Assembly: GCF_900116545.1 (NCBI RefSeq)
Contig: NZ_FPCK01000002.1
Span: 654,343 to 718,342, forward strand
DNA from: Devosia crocina
GTDB taxonomy: Bacteria > Pseudomonadota > Alphaproteobacteria > Rhizobiales > Devosiaceae
Length of the DNA stretch: 64,000 bases
Reading direction: 5' to 3'
The notes under the pieces were generated by a model that saw nothing but the letters and a program-made list of their open reading frames with translations, ran no database searches and was not told the origin of the DNA. This document shows, piece by piece, positions 27,612 through 36,608 of the stretch. Both the position numbers and the translations under genes were made by a program. How positions within the stretch are numbered: position 1 is the first letter of the stretch; every line of letters starts with the position of its first letter.

Positions 27612-29153
27612 ATGAGCATAGGTGGACCCCAGGCGCTGGCCAGCCTCGAAGAGGCGATGCGCGATATCCGGCGCGAAGAGGACGATCTGTCCCGCCGTCT
27701 CGCGCGAACGGCCGAACTGATCGCCAAGCTCAAGGAGAGCGAAGCCGAGCTCTTCCGCCAACTGGCGCAGGTGCGCCTCGATCCTGCTATTCAGGCGCAG
27801 CTCGATGGGCGGATTTCAAGCGCGGAGGTCAAGGCGCGCGAAATGCTCAAGGCCCATGCCAAGGCTGTCGAAAAGGCACAGGCGAGCATCGAGGCACTCG
27901 AGGCTGCGCGTGCCGATCTTGTGACGCGCCGCGGTGCCGCCGTCGCGAGCCTTGCCGAGCGGCAGGCGGCGCTCGATGCGCTTCTTGCCCGGGTTGAGCA
28001 GAATCTCGAGCAGGATGCCGGCTATCGGGAAAAGCGTCAGGCCGCCGACGATCTCGCCGCGATCGCCAGCCAGTCGCTCGACAAGACGCGGATGGCCGAA
28101 ACCGACCGGGACGAAAAGGGCAAGCCCTATCGCGACGATCCCCTCTTCATGTACCTTTGGGAGAGCGGTTACGGTACGAGCAGCTATAAAGCCAACAATC
28201 TCGTGCGCTATCTCGATGGGCTCGTCGCCAATCTCGTTGGCTTTCACAACGCGCGGCCCAATTACGCCATGCTCAACGATCTGCCTCAAAGGCTGCGCGA
28301 GCATGCCGAACGGCAGGAAACCAATGCCCAGGCGGCGGAAGCCGAACTGATTGCCCTGGCCGAAAAAGCGGCCGACGCTGCCGGCGCCACCCCCTTGCGC
28401 GAGGCTAGGGAGAAAGCCGAAGCAGACGTTGCCGGCATCGATGCTGCAATCCTGCAGGCAGAAGACAGCCGTGACGCTGCCGCCGATGCGCTCCAGGAAC
28501 TGACCGACGGGCGCGACCCGGCTCTGGCCTCGGCCGCGACAGCGCTGGCCGCGGCCTTGGGGCAGGAGGATATCAAGACCCTGCTGGCCGAAGCGCGTCT
28601 GACAAGGACAAGCAAGGACGACACGATCATCGCCCAGATCGATGAAGCCCGAACTCGTTTGCGCGAGGAAGAAGCGGAAAGCCGCGACCTGCGCGAACGC
28701 GCCAAGACCCTCGCCGCGCGGCGGCGCGAGCTCGAAGACATTCAGTGGGAGTTCAAGAAGCAGCGGTTCGACGATCCGCGTTCGAGTTTCCGCGAGGATC
28801 GCCTCGTGGGCGATCTGCTCAACGATTTTCTGCGCGGCGGCATTTCTGCTGCCAGCTATTGGGACCAGTGGCGCAAGAGCCAGAACTGGGCCCCTGGAAA
28901 TGAATGGGGCGCCGGCTCTCCACGCAGGGATCAGTCATCGCCCTGGGGCAATGGCGGCGGCTTCCAGTGGCCCGACAACAGCTTCGGCGGTGGTGGATCG
29001 AGCGGTCGGAAGTCCGGATCTCGTGGCGGCGGCTTCGGCGGCGGCTGGTCCGGCGGCGGCGGCAATTCGGGCGGCGGGGGTTTTTCCCGCCCTCGTACCG
29101 GCAATTCCGGCACACGAAAACATTCCGGCTTCAAAACGGGCGGCGGGTTTTAG
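27612..29153 (+). CDS. Coiled-coil protein with Gly-rich tail, third gene of the module
   Basis: A 513-residue protein of unknown function. Residues about 15-400 are dominated by charged heptad-like helices interrupted by a conserved-looking stretch DPLFMYLWESGYGTSSYKAN (about 180-199); the last 110 residues are rich in Gly, Ser and Trp (for example GGGFGGGWSGGGGNSGGGG). There is no signal peptide or membrane segment. The ATG follows the previous stop by four bases, so it is co-translated. The Gly-rich end resembles tails of TPM/YgcG-type proteins; that is a loose comparison. Confidence 0.72.
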   Translation: MSIGGPQALASLEEAMRDIRREEDDLSRRLARTAELIAKLKESEAELFRQLAQVRLDPAIQAQLDGRISSAEVKAREMLKAHAKAVEKAQASIEALEAARADLVTRRGAAVASLAERQAALDALLARVEQNLEQDAGYREKRQAADDLAAIASQSLDKTRMAETDRDEKGKPYRDDPLFMYLWESGYGTSSYKANNLVRYLDGLVANLVGFHNARPNYAMLNDLPQRLREHAERQETNAQAAEAELIALAEKAADAAGATPLREAREKAEADVAGIDAAILQAEDSRDAAADALQELTDGRDPALASAATALAAALGQEDIKTLLAEARLTRTSKDDTIIAQIDEARTRLREEEAESRDLRERAKTLAARRRELEDIQWEFKKQRFDDPRSSFREDRLVGDLLNDFLRGGISAASYWDQWRKSQNWAPGNEWGAGSPRRDQSSPWGNGGGFQWPDNSFGGGGSSGRKSGSRGGGFGGGWSGGGGNSGGGGFSRPRTGNSGTRKHSGFKTGGGF

Positions 29154-29175
29154 AACGGTTCCTGCCCAGCGATGT

Positions 29176-29289
29176 GGCGGGCCCCTCTCCCCGAACGGGC
29201 GAGGGGAGGGCTGGTGGGCGGGAACAAGTCGTGGGGCACACTCGATGCGATCCCCTCGCCCCTTCGGCGAGAGGTTAGGGTGAGGGGGC
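29176..29289. repeat. Intergenic palindromic repeat, family B relative
   Basis: Between the coiled-coil gene and the convergent PodJ-like gene. Arms CCCCTCTCCCCGAACGGGCG and CGCCCCTTCGGCGAGAGGTT with GGGTGAGGGGG form the usual layout. It could also act as a transcription barrier between convergent genes, which I did not establish. Confidence 0.65.
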
Positions 29290-29314
29290 TTTCTTCCAGC
29301 CAACCCTCCTAAAA

Positions 29315-32300
29315 TCAAACCGGCTGGCTCCCCAGTACGGCCAGCAGGCGCGGATTGATCTTGCCGCTTTCGCTCATGCCCGTGTCGCGCTCGAAGCTCT
29401 TGACCGCTTCGGCGGTCTTTGGCCCGGCAACGCCATCGGGGGTGCCGATGTCAAAGCCGAGGCGGGTCAACACCTGCTGCACGCGCGTGATGACTTCCTT
29501 GTTGGCGATCGGCTCGCCGGGATCGAAATTTTCCATCCATGTGCCGATAGGGGCAAAATTGGCTTCGAGCTGGATCGGCTCGCTCGTCCAGGTACCGACT
29601 TCTGCGGCAAGGCGATTGACCGCCTCTGCCGAAAGCGACTTGGCGATGTCGTCCCGCGCCTTGGCCGCGTCCGTGTCTCCACTGCGCGCTGCCAGCGAAA
29701 ACCACTTGTAGGACTGTTCGAAATCCTGGGCGATGCCGAGCCCGCGCGCATAGAGCATGCCCAGATTGAACTGGCTGTCGGTCATGCCGTGATCGGCAGC
29801 CTGGGCGAACCATTCGGCGGCTGGCTCGAACTGCTGTTCTCCCAATGCGCCGCTCGCATAAAGGGCTGCAAGGTTGTGCATGGCCATGCGATTGCCCGCT
29901 TCGGCTGCACGCTGATACCAGAGCCGGGCGACGTCGAGATCCTTTTCGACGCCCGTGCCCGTTTCATAGATATTGCCCAGCCGGTATTGCGCTGGCACGA
30001 AGCCCTGCGCGGCTGACCGTTCATACCACTTGGCCGCTTCCTCGACATTGGCCGGAACGCTCTGGCCCTCGGTGAAGATGGCGGCAACCTCGAACTGGGC
30101 CCGCGCATCGCCATCGGCCGCCGCCTGGCGCAGAGCCAGCGGACCAAGCGCCTCGGGCGGCAGCTCGAACGTTTCGACTGCTGCATTCTCGGTTAGAGGG
30201 GCTGCCTCGTCGAGCCCGGCGCCATCCCCCACATTGGCGACTTCCGCGGCGGCAAAGAGCGCCGGCGGTATCGCCTGGTCATTGCTGCGGGCAAAATTCA
30301 TCGGCGCGCCCGGATTGATCGAGCCGGCAGCGACATAGTCCACCATGTCGATCACGCGCGGCGCGACGAGTTCGGAGACCTGATCGGCCGGCACGGGGCT
30401 GACCGGAATATCGGTCGGAGCCGGAGCGGGCGCCGTGGTCTGGGCTTCGGGCGGCACAGGGCGTTCGCTTGATAGCCGCTGCAAAACCAGGTTTAGCGTC
30501 AGCATGGAAACCACCACAAGCGCGGCACCCAGAAGCAGCGGACGGCGATAGCGCGTCAGAAAGCCTGGATTGCCCTCACCTGCCGCCTCGATCTCTTCGG
30601 GTGGCAGCGGCGCTTGAACTGCAGCTTTACCTCGCTTGCGCTCAGGCTTTGCCTTTGCTTCACCGGGCGCGGTTTCAGCGGAAGCGACATCGCCCTGAGC
30701 CTGCGGGCGCACGCGGGAAAGGGCGCGGCCGATCAGCGAACCGGCTGCGGGGTCCACCGCCTCCTGTTCTTGGCGCGCGCGCTGGGCGCGCCGGGCGGCG
30801 GCCACGAAAGTGCTGGTATTTGGCGCAGGCGCTTCGACTTCGGGCGCCTGCTCGGCGCGTTGGGGAACTGCGAAGCTCTCTTTTTCAGGCGAAGCAAAGC
30901 TTGATTGCGGCCGGGGCGGGCGGTCGACCTTGTGCGGATCGAAAGCTGGCCGGTCCTCGGCAACAGGCTTGGGCGCGACCTGCTCGGTGCGTGCGGGGGC
31001 CGGGGCAGCCGAGGGTTTCGGAGCATCGCCAAAACCGCGATCGATCAGCGGAGCGTCCTCGCCGGGATTGGCAGGCATGGCATCGTTGCGGCGCGTGCCG
31101 TTGAGGCTGTCGAGAATCTTGTCGAGCCGCGCCGTGGGTTCGGGTTCCGCAGTCTCGACAATACGGGACTTGACCGGCGCCGGCGCTGCGACCGGGGCTT
31201 CGGACTGAGCAGCCGGGGTCTGGGTGCGCGCGGCAAGGGCGCTTTCCAGCCGGGCGAGCCGCTCGGCCGTATCCTTGCCGGCGGTGTTGAACACGGCAAC
31301 CATGCGCTTTTCGAGCGCTTCGAACCCTTCGGGATGAAAGGCGGGAGCCGGCGTGCCGGACTTGGCCACCGCTGCAGACGTCTTTTCGGCCACGAGATTG
31401 GCCAGCGTTTCCGCATCCGGCCCCTTGCTCACCGAGCGCACGAGGCTCGAAATGCGATCCTCGATGGTCTTGAGACTGTCCGGGCCGAACATGGCGACAG
31501 GTGCGGCCGCCTTGCGGCTGACTGCATCGCTCGTCCGTTCGGCGACAAGGGTCGCGAGCGTTTCGAAATCGGGCTTGCCGCCGGCATCGTGATAAAGCCG
31601 GGCAAGGCCGTCGAGCTGGGATCCGGCCTCGTCCATGCGCTCCATCAGCCGCTTGAGCTGGCCTTCGACGGCGCTGGTATCGACCGGCTGAACTTTGTTG
31701 CTCAGTTCCTCGATCTGGGTTTCGAGGCGCTGGAAACGCGGTTCCATGGTTTCGAGCACGGACTGCTGAAGCGAAGCGATATCGCCCTTGAGCGCAGCGA
31801 CATGCGCGTCCCCGCCCTCCACTGAGCGCAGATGTTCGGCCAGCGCGTCGATGCGGGCAACGAGCACTTCGGGTTTGTCCGCAGTATCGCGAATGGCCGC
31901 CGTGATCGCGGCGAGCTGGCTCGAAAGCCGGTCGAACTCGCCCGCCGAAAGGCTCATATTGCGCTCGATGGCGTCCATGCGGTCATAGACGCTGCGCACA
32001 TTGGTTTCGATGGCCTCAATGGTGGGCTGGATAGCCTCGCCCGATTCGGCCTCGAGCCGGGCTTCCGCCCGATCCTCGCGCAGGATTTCACGCTCCATCT
32101 GCTGGGCCTGCAACTCGGCCAGCTTGGCAACGGTGTTGGACACATCGTCGAGCCGCGCATTGACTGCGCCGAGATCGACCTTGGGACCCTTTTCGATCAT
32201 TGCGCCCAAGGCTGCGATCTGGGACTCGAGGCGCTTGACCTGCCCTGTTTCGCCCACCGCACCGGCCAGCAGTTCGACCACCTGGGTCAGCTGTTCCACC

Positions 32301-32794
32301 TGCCCTGCAATCTCGTTGACCTCGTCGGCCCCCGAACGCGCGCCGCGCAGCTGTCCTTCGAGCCGGCCGAGGCGATCCCCGATGCCGGATACCAGATGCG
32401 AGAGTTCGCGGAATTCAGGTGCGTCGGTCGCGCGCCGGTCGAGCACGGAAATGGTCGCAGGCCCCTGCCGGCTGCGGATCTGGGCAATGGCGGAGGCGAG
32501 ATCGTCTTCGTCCCGCTCCTGCTCCTCGGGCTGGCTGAACCGGTCGACGGCGCGCTTGACGGTGCGCAGCGCCTCGCGACGGCGATTGGACGTGTCGGGC
32601 GCGCTGACCTGATCACGCAGGTGACGGACACGGGACGCAACGCCGCTGCCGGGGCCGCGGGTGGTCTCTGTGCTGCCGAAGCGGCTCTCGACCTGGTCGA
32701 GAAGGGCAACCAGTTCTCCGCGCAAAGCTTGCCAGTCCCCTGCCCCGGGATCGCGTGCTTCTGCGTAGTCCGATTGAGAATAGGCGCGGGCCAT
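29315..32794 (-). CDS. PodJ-like polar localisation factor (coiled coil, TM, Sel1, PG-binding)
   Basis: A 1159-residue protein with the PodJ/PodJL layout. Residues about 1-700 are charged coiled-coil helices (cytoplasmic) with a Pro/Ala-rich linker before the membrane. A single membrane segment lies near 752-774. The periplasmic part has Sel1/TPR-like repeats (about 885-1045, e.g. AAKWYERSAAQGFVPAQYRL) and a C-terminal peptidoglycan-binding domain (about 1098-1159, LGFDIGTPDGVAGPKTAEAV). In Caulobacter and rhizobia such proteins organise a cell pole. A divergent response-regulator gene starts about 170 bases away. PodJ identity is by architecture. Confidence 0.82.
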   Translation of the reverse strand: MARAYSQSDYAEARDPGAGDWQALRGELVALLDQVESRFGSTETTRGPGSGVASRVRHLRDQVSAPDTSNRRREALRTVKRAVDRFSQPEEQERDEDDLASAIAQIRSRQGPATISVLDRRATDAPEFRELSHLVSGIGDRLGRLEGQLRGARSGADEVNEIAGQVEQLTQVVELLAGAVGETGQVKRLESQIAALGAMIEKGPKVDLGAVNARLDDVSNTVAKLAELQAQQMEREILREDRAEARLEAESGEAIQPTIEAIETNVRSVYDRMDAIERNMSLSAGEFDRLSSQLAAITAAIRDTADKPEVLVARIDALAEHLRSVEGGDAHVAALKGDIASLQQSVLETMEPRFQRLETQIEELSNKVQPVDTSAVEGQLKRLMERMDEAGSQLDGLARLYHDAGGKPDFETLATLVAERTSDAVSRKAAAPVAMFGPDSLKTIEDRISSLVRSVSKGPDAETLANLVAEKTSAAVAKSGTPAPAFHPEGFEALEKRMVAVFNTAGKDTAERLARLESALAARTQTPAAQSEAPVAAPAPVKSRIVETAEPEPTARLDKILDSLNGTRRNDAMPANPGEDAPLIDRGFGDAPKPSAAPAPARTEQVAPKPVAEDRPAFDPHKVDRPPRPQSSFASPEKESFAVPQRAEQAPEVEAPAPNTSTFVAAARRAQRARQEQEAVDPAAGSLIGRALSRVRPQAQGDVASAETAPGEAKAKPERKRGKAAVQAPLPPEEIEAAGEGNPGFLTRYRRPLLLGAALVVVSMLTLNLVLQRLSSERPVPPEAQTTAPAPAPTDIPVSPVPADQVSELVAPRVIDMVDYVAAGSINPGAPMNFARSNDQAIPPALFAAAEVANVGDGAGLDEAAPLTENAAVETFELPPEALGPLALRQAAADGDARAQFEVAAIFTEGQSVPANVEEAAKWYERSAAQGFVPAQYRLGNIYETGTGVEKDLDVARLWYQRAAEAGNRMAMHNLAALYASGALGEQQFEPAAEWFAQAADHGMTDSQFNLGMLYARGLGIAQDFEQSYKWFSLAARSGDTDAAKARDDIAKSLSAEAVNRLAAEVGTWTSEPIQLEANFAPIGTWMENFDPGEPIANKEVITRVQQVLTRLGFDIGTPDGVAGPKTAEAVKSFERDTGMSESGKINPRLLAVLGSQPV

Positions 32795-32967
32795 GGTCAG
32801 TCCCTGTCAGTTCGCATGCGTGCCAACTCGATTCAGCACGAAGGTCTAAAGGTCACTTTTGGGAAAACATGGTAAAGAACCCGTTAAGGATTGCTGCAAT
32901 ATGCAAATGCACCGGGCAGGAAATGATGGTTTCTGTTCCGCCACGCCTTTCGGAGACACTGCCCTTC

Positions 32968-33642
32968 ATGACTCGCCGCCGCATAATCATCGTCGATGAC
33001 CATCCTCTTTTCCGGGCGGCCTTGCGCCAGACCCTGGCCGGAGGCGATGCGACGGTCAGCGTCGAGGAAGCGAGCGATCTCAATGGATTGAACCAGGCGC
33101 TTGAAACCGATCGCGATTGCGACCTGGTTCTGCTTGATCTCAACATGCCCGGCGTGCGCGGCTTTTCGGGCCTCTTGCTGCTGCGTGCCCAATATCCCGA
33201 CATCCCGGTGATGATCATTTCGGCGGTCGAGGATGCGACGGTTGTCCGCCGTGCTTTCGAACTCGGCGCTTCGGGCTACCTTCATAAATCCGAAGGACCG
33301 ACCGAAATCCGCCGCGCCATCGAAACGGTGCTCGTGGGCGAAGTTTTCGTGCCGCGCGGCACCACCCTGGGCAGCGAAGACGAGCAATCGGCGTTAATGA
33401 AGCGGCTTGCAACCCTGACGCCACAACAGGTTCGCGTGCTCATGATGCTCAGCGATGGGCTGATGAACAAGCAGATCGCCTATGAACTTTCCATCTCTGA
33501 GGCCACGGTCAAGGCCCATGTCTCGGCCATTCTGCAAAAGCTCGACGTCGACAGCCGCACCCAGGCTGTGATCGCCGCCGCGCGCATCGAAGATGGCCAG
33601 TTCGAAGCCCTGTTCATGACCACGGGCGCCGATAAGGCCTGA
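32968..33642 (+). CDS. NarL/FixJ-type response regulator
   Basis: A 224-residue two-domain regulator. The receiver has IIIVDDHPLFRAALRQTL (acidic pair), the phospho-acceptor Asp in CDLVLLDLNMPGVRG and the Lys in GYLHKSEG. The C-terminal GerE helix-turn-helix is LTPQQVRVLMMLSDGLMNKQ with ATVKAHVSAILQKLDV. There is no cognate kinase next to it. ATG at 32968 starts at the receiver; an upstream ATG at 32926 with AGGA is also possible and would add 14 residues. It is divergent from the PodJ-like gene. Confidence 0.93.
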   Translation: MTRRRIIIVDDHPLFRAALRQTLAGGDATVSVEEASDLNGLNQALETDRDCDLVLLDLNMPGVRGFSGLLLLRAQYPDIPVMIISAVEDATVVRRAFELGASGYLHKSEGPTEIRRAIETVLVGEVFVPRGTTLGSEDEQSALMKRLATLTPQQVRVLMMLSDGLMNKQIAYELSISEATVKAHVSAILQKLDVDSRTQAVIAAARIEDGQFEALFMTTGADKA

Positions 33643-33669
33643 CCTGCCAATCCGAGACTGGACCATCCC

Positions 33670-34068
33670 ATGAAGCCCAAGATTTCCATCATCACCATCG
33701 GCGTCGACGATCTCGAGCGCGCTTTCGTGTTCTACCGTGCCCTCTTCGACATCGCGGACGAGCAGATCGGGGCAGGCGAAGACCACGTCGCCTTCTTTTT
33801 CGAGGACGACTTTTCCTTTGTGCTCTTTCCGCGCGAACAGATCGCCCAGACCGCCGGCAAGCCAGAGTCGCTTGAGGGAACGCCCGGATTCGTCCTTAGC
33901 CACCGCGCCGAAACACCGGCCGAAGTCGACGCCATTCTTGAGAAAGTGCTGATCGCTGGCGGCGCCGTGATCACCGCCGGCACCGAGACCGAATGGGGTT
34001 ATTCCGCCTATTTCGAAGACAGCGAAGGCAATGTCTGGGAACTGATGGCGATGCCGGCGGCGAACTGA
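33670..34068 (+). CDS. VOC-family protein
   Basis: A 132-residue vicinal-oxygen-chelate protein beginning MKPKISIITIGVDDLERAFV, the usual first strand and helix of a glyoxalase/bleomycin-resistance fold. Later motifs are GEDHVAFFFEDDFSFVLFPR and SAYFEDSEGNVWELMAMP with a terminal Glu that could be a metal ligand. First-strand residues typical of glyoxalase I metal ligands are not clear, so catalytic status is open. It follows the response regulator closely. Confidence 0.85.
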   Translation: MKPKISIITIGVDDLERAFVFYRALFDIADEQIGAGEDHVAFFFEDDFSFVLFPREQIAQTAGKPESLEGTPGFVLSHRAETPAEVDAILEKVLIAGGAVITAGTETEWGYSAYFEDSEGNVWELMAMPAAN

Positions 34069-34072
34069 TCAG

Positions 34073-34093
34073 TAGCCCTCAGGGTGAGGGCTA
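34073..34093 (+). terminator. Strong hairpin after the VOC gene
   Basis: A perfect 9-bp stem (TAGCCCTCA / TGAGGGCTA) with a three-base loop lies five bases after the stop. There is no U-tract, so intrinsic termination would be weak; it may instead stabilise the 3' end. Confidence 0.5.
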
Positions 34094-34219
34094 TCCGTGC
34101 GGCGCAAACTTTGCTCTCGATACAAATTCATCCAAATTTTCTGGAACCTTGACCACTTATTGACGGTCTAGCTCTTAACATCGCGCGCCTAGGCCAATCA
34201 CTCCACAGGACAGACGATC

Positions 34220-35143
34220 GTGCAGATCTATCTGCCCATCGCTGAGCTTTCGGTGAACCTCTTCTTCCTTGTCGGGATCGGAGGGGCAGTCGGTTTCCTG
34301 TCGGGGCTGTTCGGCGTGGGCGGCGGGTTCCTGCTGACCCCGCTCCTCATTTTTTCGGGTGTGCCCACCTCGGTTGCCGTCGCCTCGGTCACCGGTCAGG
34401 TGGTTGCCGCCTCGACCTCGGGCGCCCTCAGTCATTACCGGCGCGGCGGCATCGATCTGCACCTGGCCATGTATCTGGTGCTTTCGAGTGTGCTCGGCGC
34501 CTTCGGCGGTGTTGCGGCCTTTTCCATGTTGCGCGCCAGCGGCCAGCTCGATCTCGTGATCGCCTTGGGCTTTCTGGTGCTTCTCGGGTTCATCGGAGTG
34601 CTGATGCTGCAAGAATCGGTGCGCGCCATCATCCGGCAGCGCAAGGGCGGCGTCGTGCGGCGCCAGGCCAATCAGCACAGCTGGATTCATGGCTTGCCCT
34701 GGCGCGTGCGCTTCAAGAAAAGCCGGCTCTATATCAGCGTCCTACCGGTTCTGCTGATCGGCCTCTTTATAGGTTTCGTCGGCTCGCTGCTCGGCATTGG
34801 CGGCGGTTTCATCATGGTGCCGGCCCTTGTCTATCTCCTGCGTGTACCAGGCAATGTGGTGATCGGCACCTCGCTTGCGCAAGTGGTGGCGATGATGGCG
34901 GCCACGACCATCATGCACGCCGTCCAGAGCCAGAGCGTCGATATTCTTCTCGCCTTCTGCCTCATGGTTGGCGGCACGGCCGGTGCCCAGTTCGGTGCGG
35001 CGGCAGGCCAGCACCTGCGGGGCGAACAGTTGCGCGGGCTCCTTGCACTGCTGATCCTGGCCGTCGCCATCCGCTTTGGGCTCTCGCTGGTGATGACGCC
35101 GGGCGATGTTTATTCCATGGCTGTTGCGAGTGCCGTCCGATGA
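34220..35143 (+). CDS. TauE/SafE-family anion exporter
   Basis: A 307-residue polytopic membrane protein of the TauE/SafE family, which moves sulfite or organosulfonate-related anions. The two inverted family motifs are visible: GLFGVGGGFLLTPLLIFSGV near residue 30 and LLGIGGGFIMVPALVYLLRV near 195. About eight membrane segments. Start is GTG with AGGA nine bases upstream. It overlaps the following gene by four bases, so the two proteins are probably made together. Confidence 0.9.
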   Translation: MQIYLPIAELSVNLFFLVGIGGAVGFLSGLFGVGGGFLLTPLLIFSGVPTSVAVASVTGQVVAASTSGALSHYRRGGIDLHLAMYLVLSSVLGAFGGVAAFSMLRASGQLDLVIALGFLVLLGFIGVLMLQESVRAIIRQRKGGVVRRQANQHSWIHGLPWRVRFKKSRLYISVLPVLLIGLFIGFVGSLLGIGGGFIMVPALVYLLRVPGNVVIGTSLAQVVAMMAATTIMHAVQSQSVDILLAFCLMVGGTAGAQFGAAAGQHLRGEQLRGLLALLILAVAIRFGLSLVMTPGDVYSMAVASAVR

Positions 35144-35904
35144 TCCGGCTTGCTGCGCTCATGGTGCTGCTGCTTGCCACCATCCTGCCGGCCCAGGCCG
35201 AACGGCTGATCTCCAATGTGTCCAACACGACCGTGCAGATCACCTCGAGCTTTACCGGGGAAACGCTGACCTTTTATGGCACCATAGCACCCGATGCGGG
35301 GGCCGGTCCCGAGCAGGTCCAGGGTCCCTATGATGTCGTGGTGGTGGTCGTTGGGCCCGCCCAGGATCGCGTTGCGCGGCAAATGACGCACCAGTTCGGC
35401 ATCTGGCTCAACACCCATCAGGTCGAGTTCCGCAGGTTCCCGAGCTACTTCCATGTGCTCTCGAGCCGGCGCCTTCTCGAAATCGCCGATATCAACCTGC
35501 TCAATCAGAGCTTCATCCTGCCGGAGTCCCACGCCATGATGTTTCCCAATCCGGCGGGCTTCATGAAGACACTGGTGTTCGGGCGCGAGCTGATCCGCCT
35601 GATGTCCGAGCAGGACCTCTTCGGCGTCCAGGAACAGGGCGTGCAGTTCATGTCGGATACGTTCTATTCGGCCCAGCTCACGCTGCCCGCCAATGCCCCG
35701 CCCGGCTCCTATATCGCCCAGACCTATGTGTTCAGGAATGGCGAGATCATTGCGCGCCGCTCGGAAGGCTTTTCGGTGCGCAAGATCGACTTCGAGCGCT
35801 TCCTCGCCCAAACGGCCACGCAGTCGCCCCTGCTTTACGGCATTGCTTGCGTCGCGCTCGCCCTCTTCACCGGCTGGCTCGGCGGCGTGCTCTTCCGGCG
35901 CTAG
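35140..35904 (+). CDS. TIGR02186-like exported membrane protein linked to TauE/SafE
   Basis: A 254-residue protein with a signal peptide (IRLAALMVLLLATILPAQA), an extracytoplasmic domain (about 25-215, with VSNTTVQITSSFTGETLTFY and PYDVVVVVVGP) and one C-terminal membrane segment (about 228-250). It matches my recollection of the TIGR02186 family, which often follows a TauE/SafE gene in alphaproteobacteria. Function is unknown; the coupled overlap suggests it is an accessory subunit of the exporter. It ends overlapping the convergent pdeM stop. Confidence 0.82.
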   Translation: MIRLAALMVLLLATILPAQAERLISNVSNTTVQITSSFTGETLTFYGTIAPDAGAGPEQVQGPYDVVVVVVGPAQDRVARQMTHQFGIWLNTHQVEFRRFPSYFHVLSSRRLLEIADINLLNQSFILPESHAMMFPNPAGFMKTLVFGRELIRLMSEQDLFGVQEQGVQFMSDTFYSAQLTLPANAPPGSYIAQTYVFRNGEIIARRSEGFSVRKIDFERFLAQTATQSPLLYGIACVALALFTGWLGGVLFRR

Positions 35905-36608
35905 CCGCGCACGAGGCGCTTGACCGAAACTGGATAGGTCCGGTCGCGCCCGAGCATGGTGACTTCCACGCTGGGCCAGTTGAGAAGACCGACAAAGGCG
36001 GGCGAGAGGATATTGAGCGCCCCGGTCGAACTGCCATAGGCAGGCAGGATCATCATCCGGTTATCGTGAACGAAACAGGCGCTGCGCGCAGTGCGCCCCG
36101 CCATGGCGATCCGCGCGGCCGGGTGGAGGTGACCCGCGACCAGTCCTATTCGTCCCTTGACCGGCTCGTGGGACAGCGTCAGCCCGTCGATTTCGAGTTC
36201 GACGCAGCACTCTCCGCCTATGGCGTGCGGCGCCGGATCGTGATTGCCGGAAAGCCAGGTGCAGCTGACGCTTTCGGTGATCGCATCGAGCCGCATCCGG
36301 TCTGCATTGGAGAGGAGCTTGCTGGCATCGGCCCGATGGAAGGTGTCGCCCAGCGAGATCAGGTGCCGCGCCCCGGTGCGGCGCAGATCGGCTTCAAGCC
36401 GGGACAGCGTCAATCCGGTATCGTAGGGCGGCAGCATCTGCCCGCGCCGGGCAAAGCTCGCCATCTTTTCAAAATGGAGATCGGCGACGAGCAGGGTTTG
36501 CCGGGCGTGCCAGAAAAGCGCGCCCGAGGGCAAAGGCTCGAAATTGTGGCCGGCAAAGCGGAGCACTGCGGTCTCGGTCTGGTCGGCTCTAGATTGGAGT
36601 GCGTTCAA
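35901..36608 (-). CDS. pdeM: Ligase-associated phosphoesterase PdeM
   Basis: Calcineurin-like metallophosphoesterase of 235 residues, of the ligase-associated DNA damage response type. Metal-binding motifs are visible in order: LLVADLHFEK (Asp/His), LGDTFHRAD (Gly-Asp), SGNHDPAPHA, and the final GHLHPAARI. It follows the helicase gene with a short overlap. The start is uncertain: no ATG is in range, so a TTG at 36608 or GTG at 36566 must serve. No DNA ligase or exonuclease of the same system is next to it. Confidence 0.9.
   Translation of the reverse strand: MNALQSRADQTETAVLRFAGHNFEPLPSGALFWHARQTLLVADLHFEKMASFARRGQMLPPYDTGLTLSRLEADLRRTGARHLISLGDTFHRADASKLLSNADRMRLDAITESVSCTWLSGNHDPAPHAIGGECCVELEIDGLTLSHEPVKGRIGLVAGHLHPAARIAMAGRTARSACFVHDNRMMILPAYGSSTGALNILSPAFVGLLNWPSVEVTMLGRDRTYPVSVKRLVRG

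Noticed and set aside
32968..33642. The response regulator as the antiterminator for the nrt leader
   Set aside because: Its output domain is a GerE helix-turn-helix (DNA binding), not an ANTAR domain.
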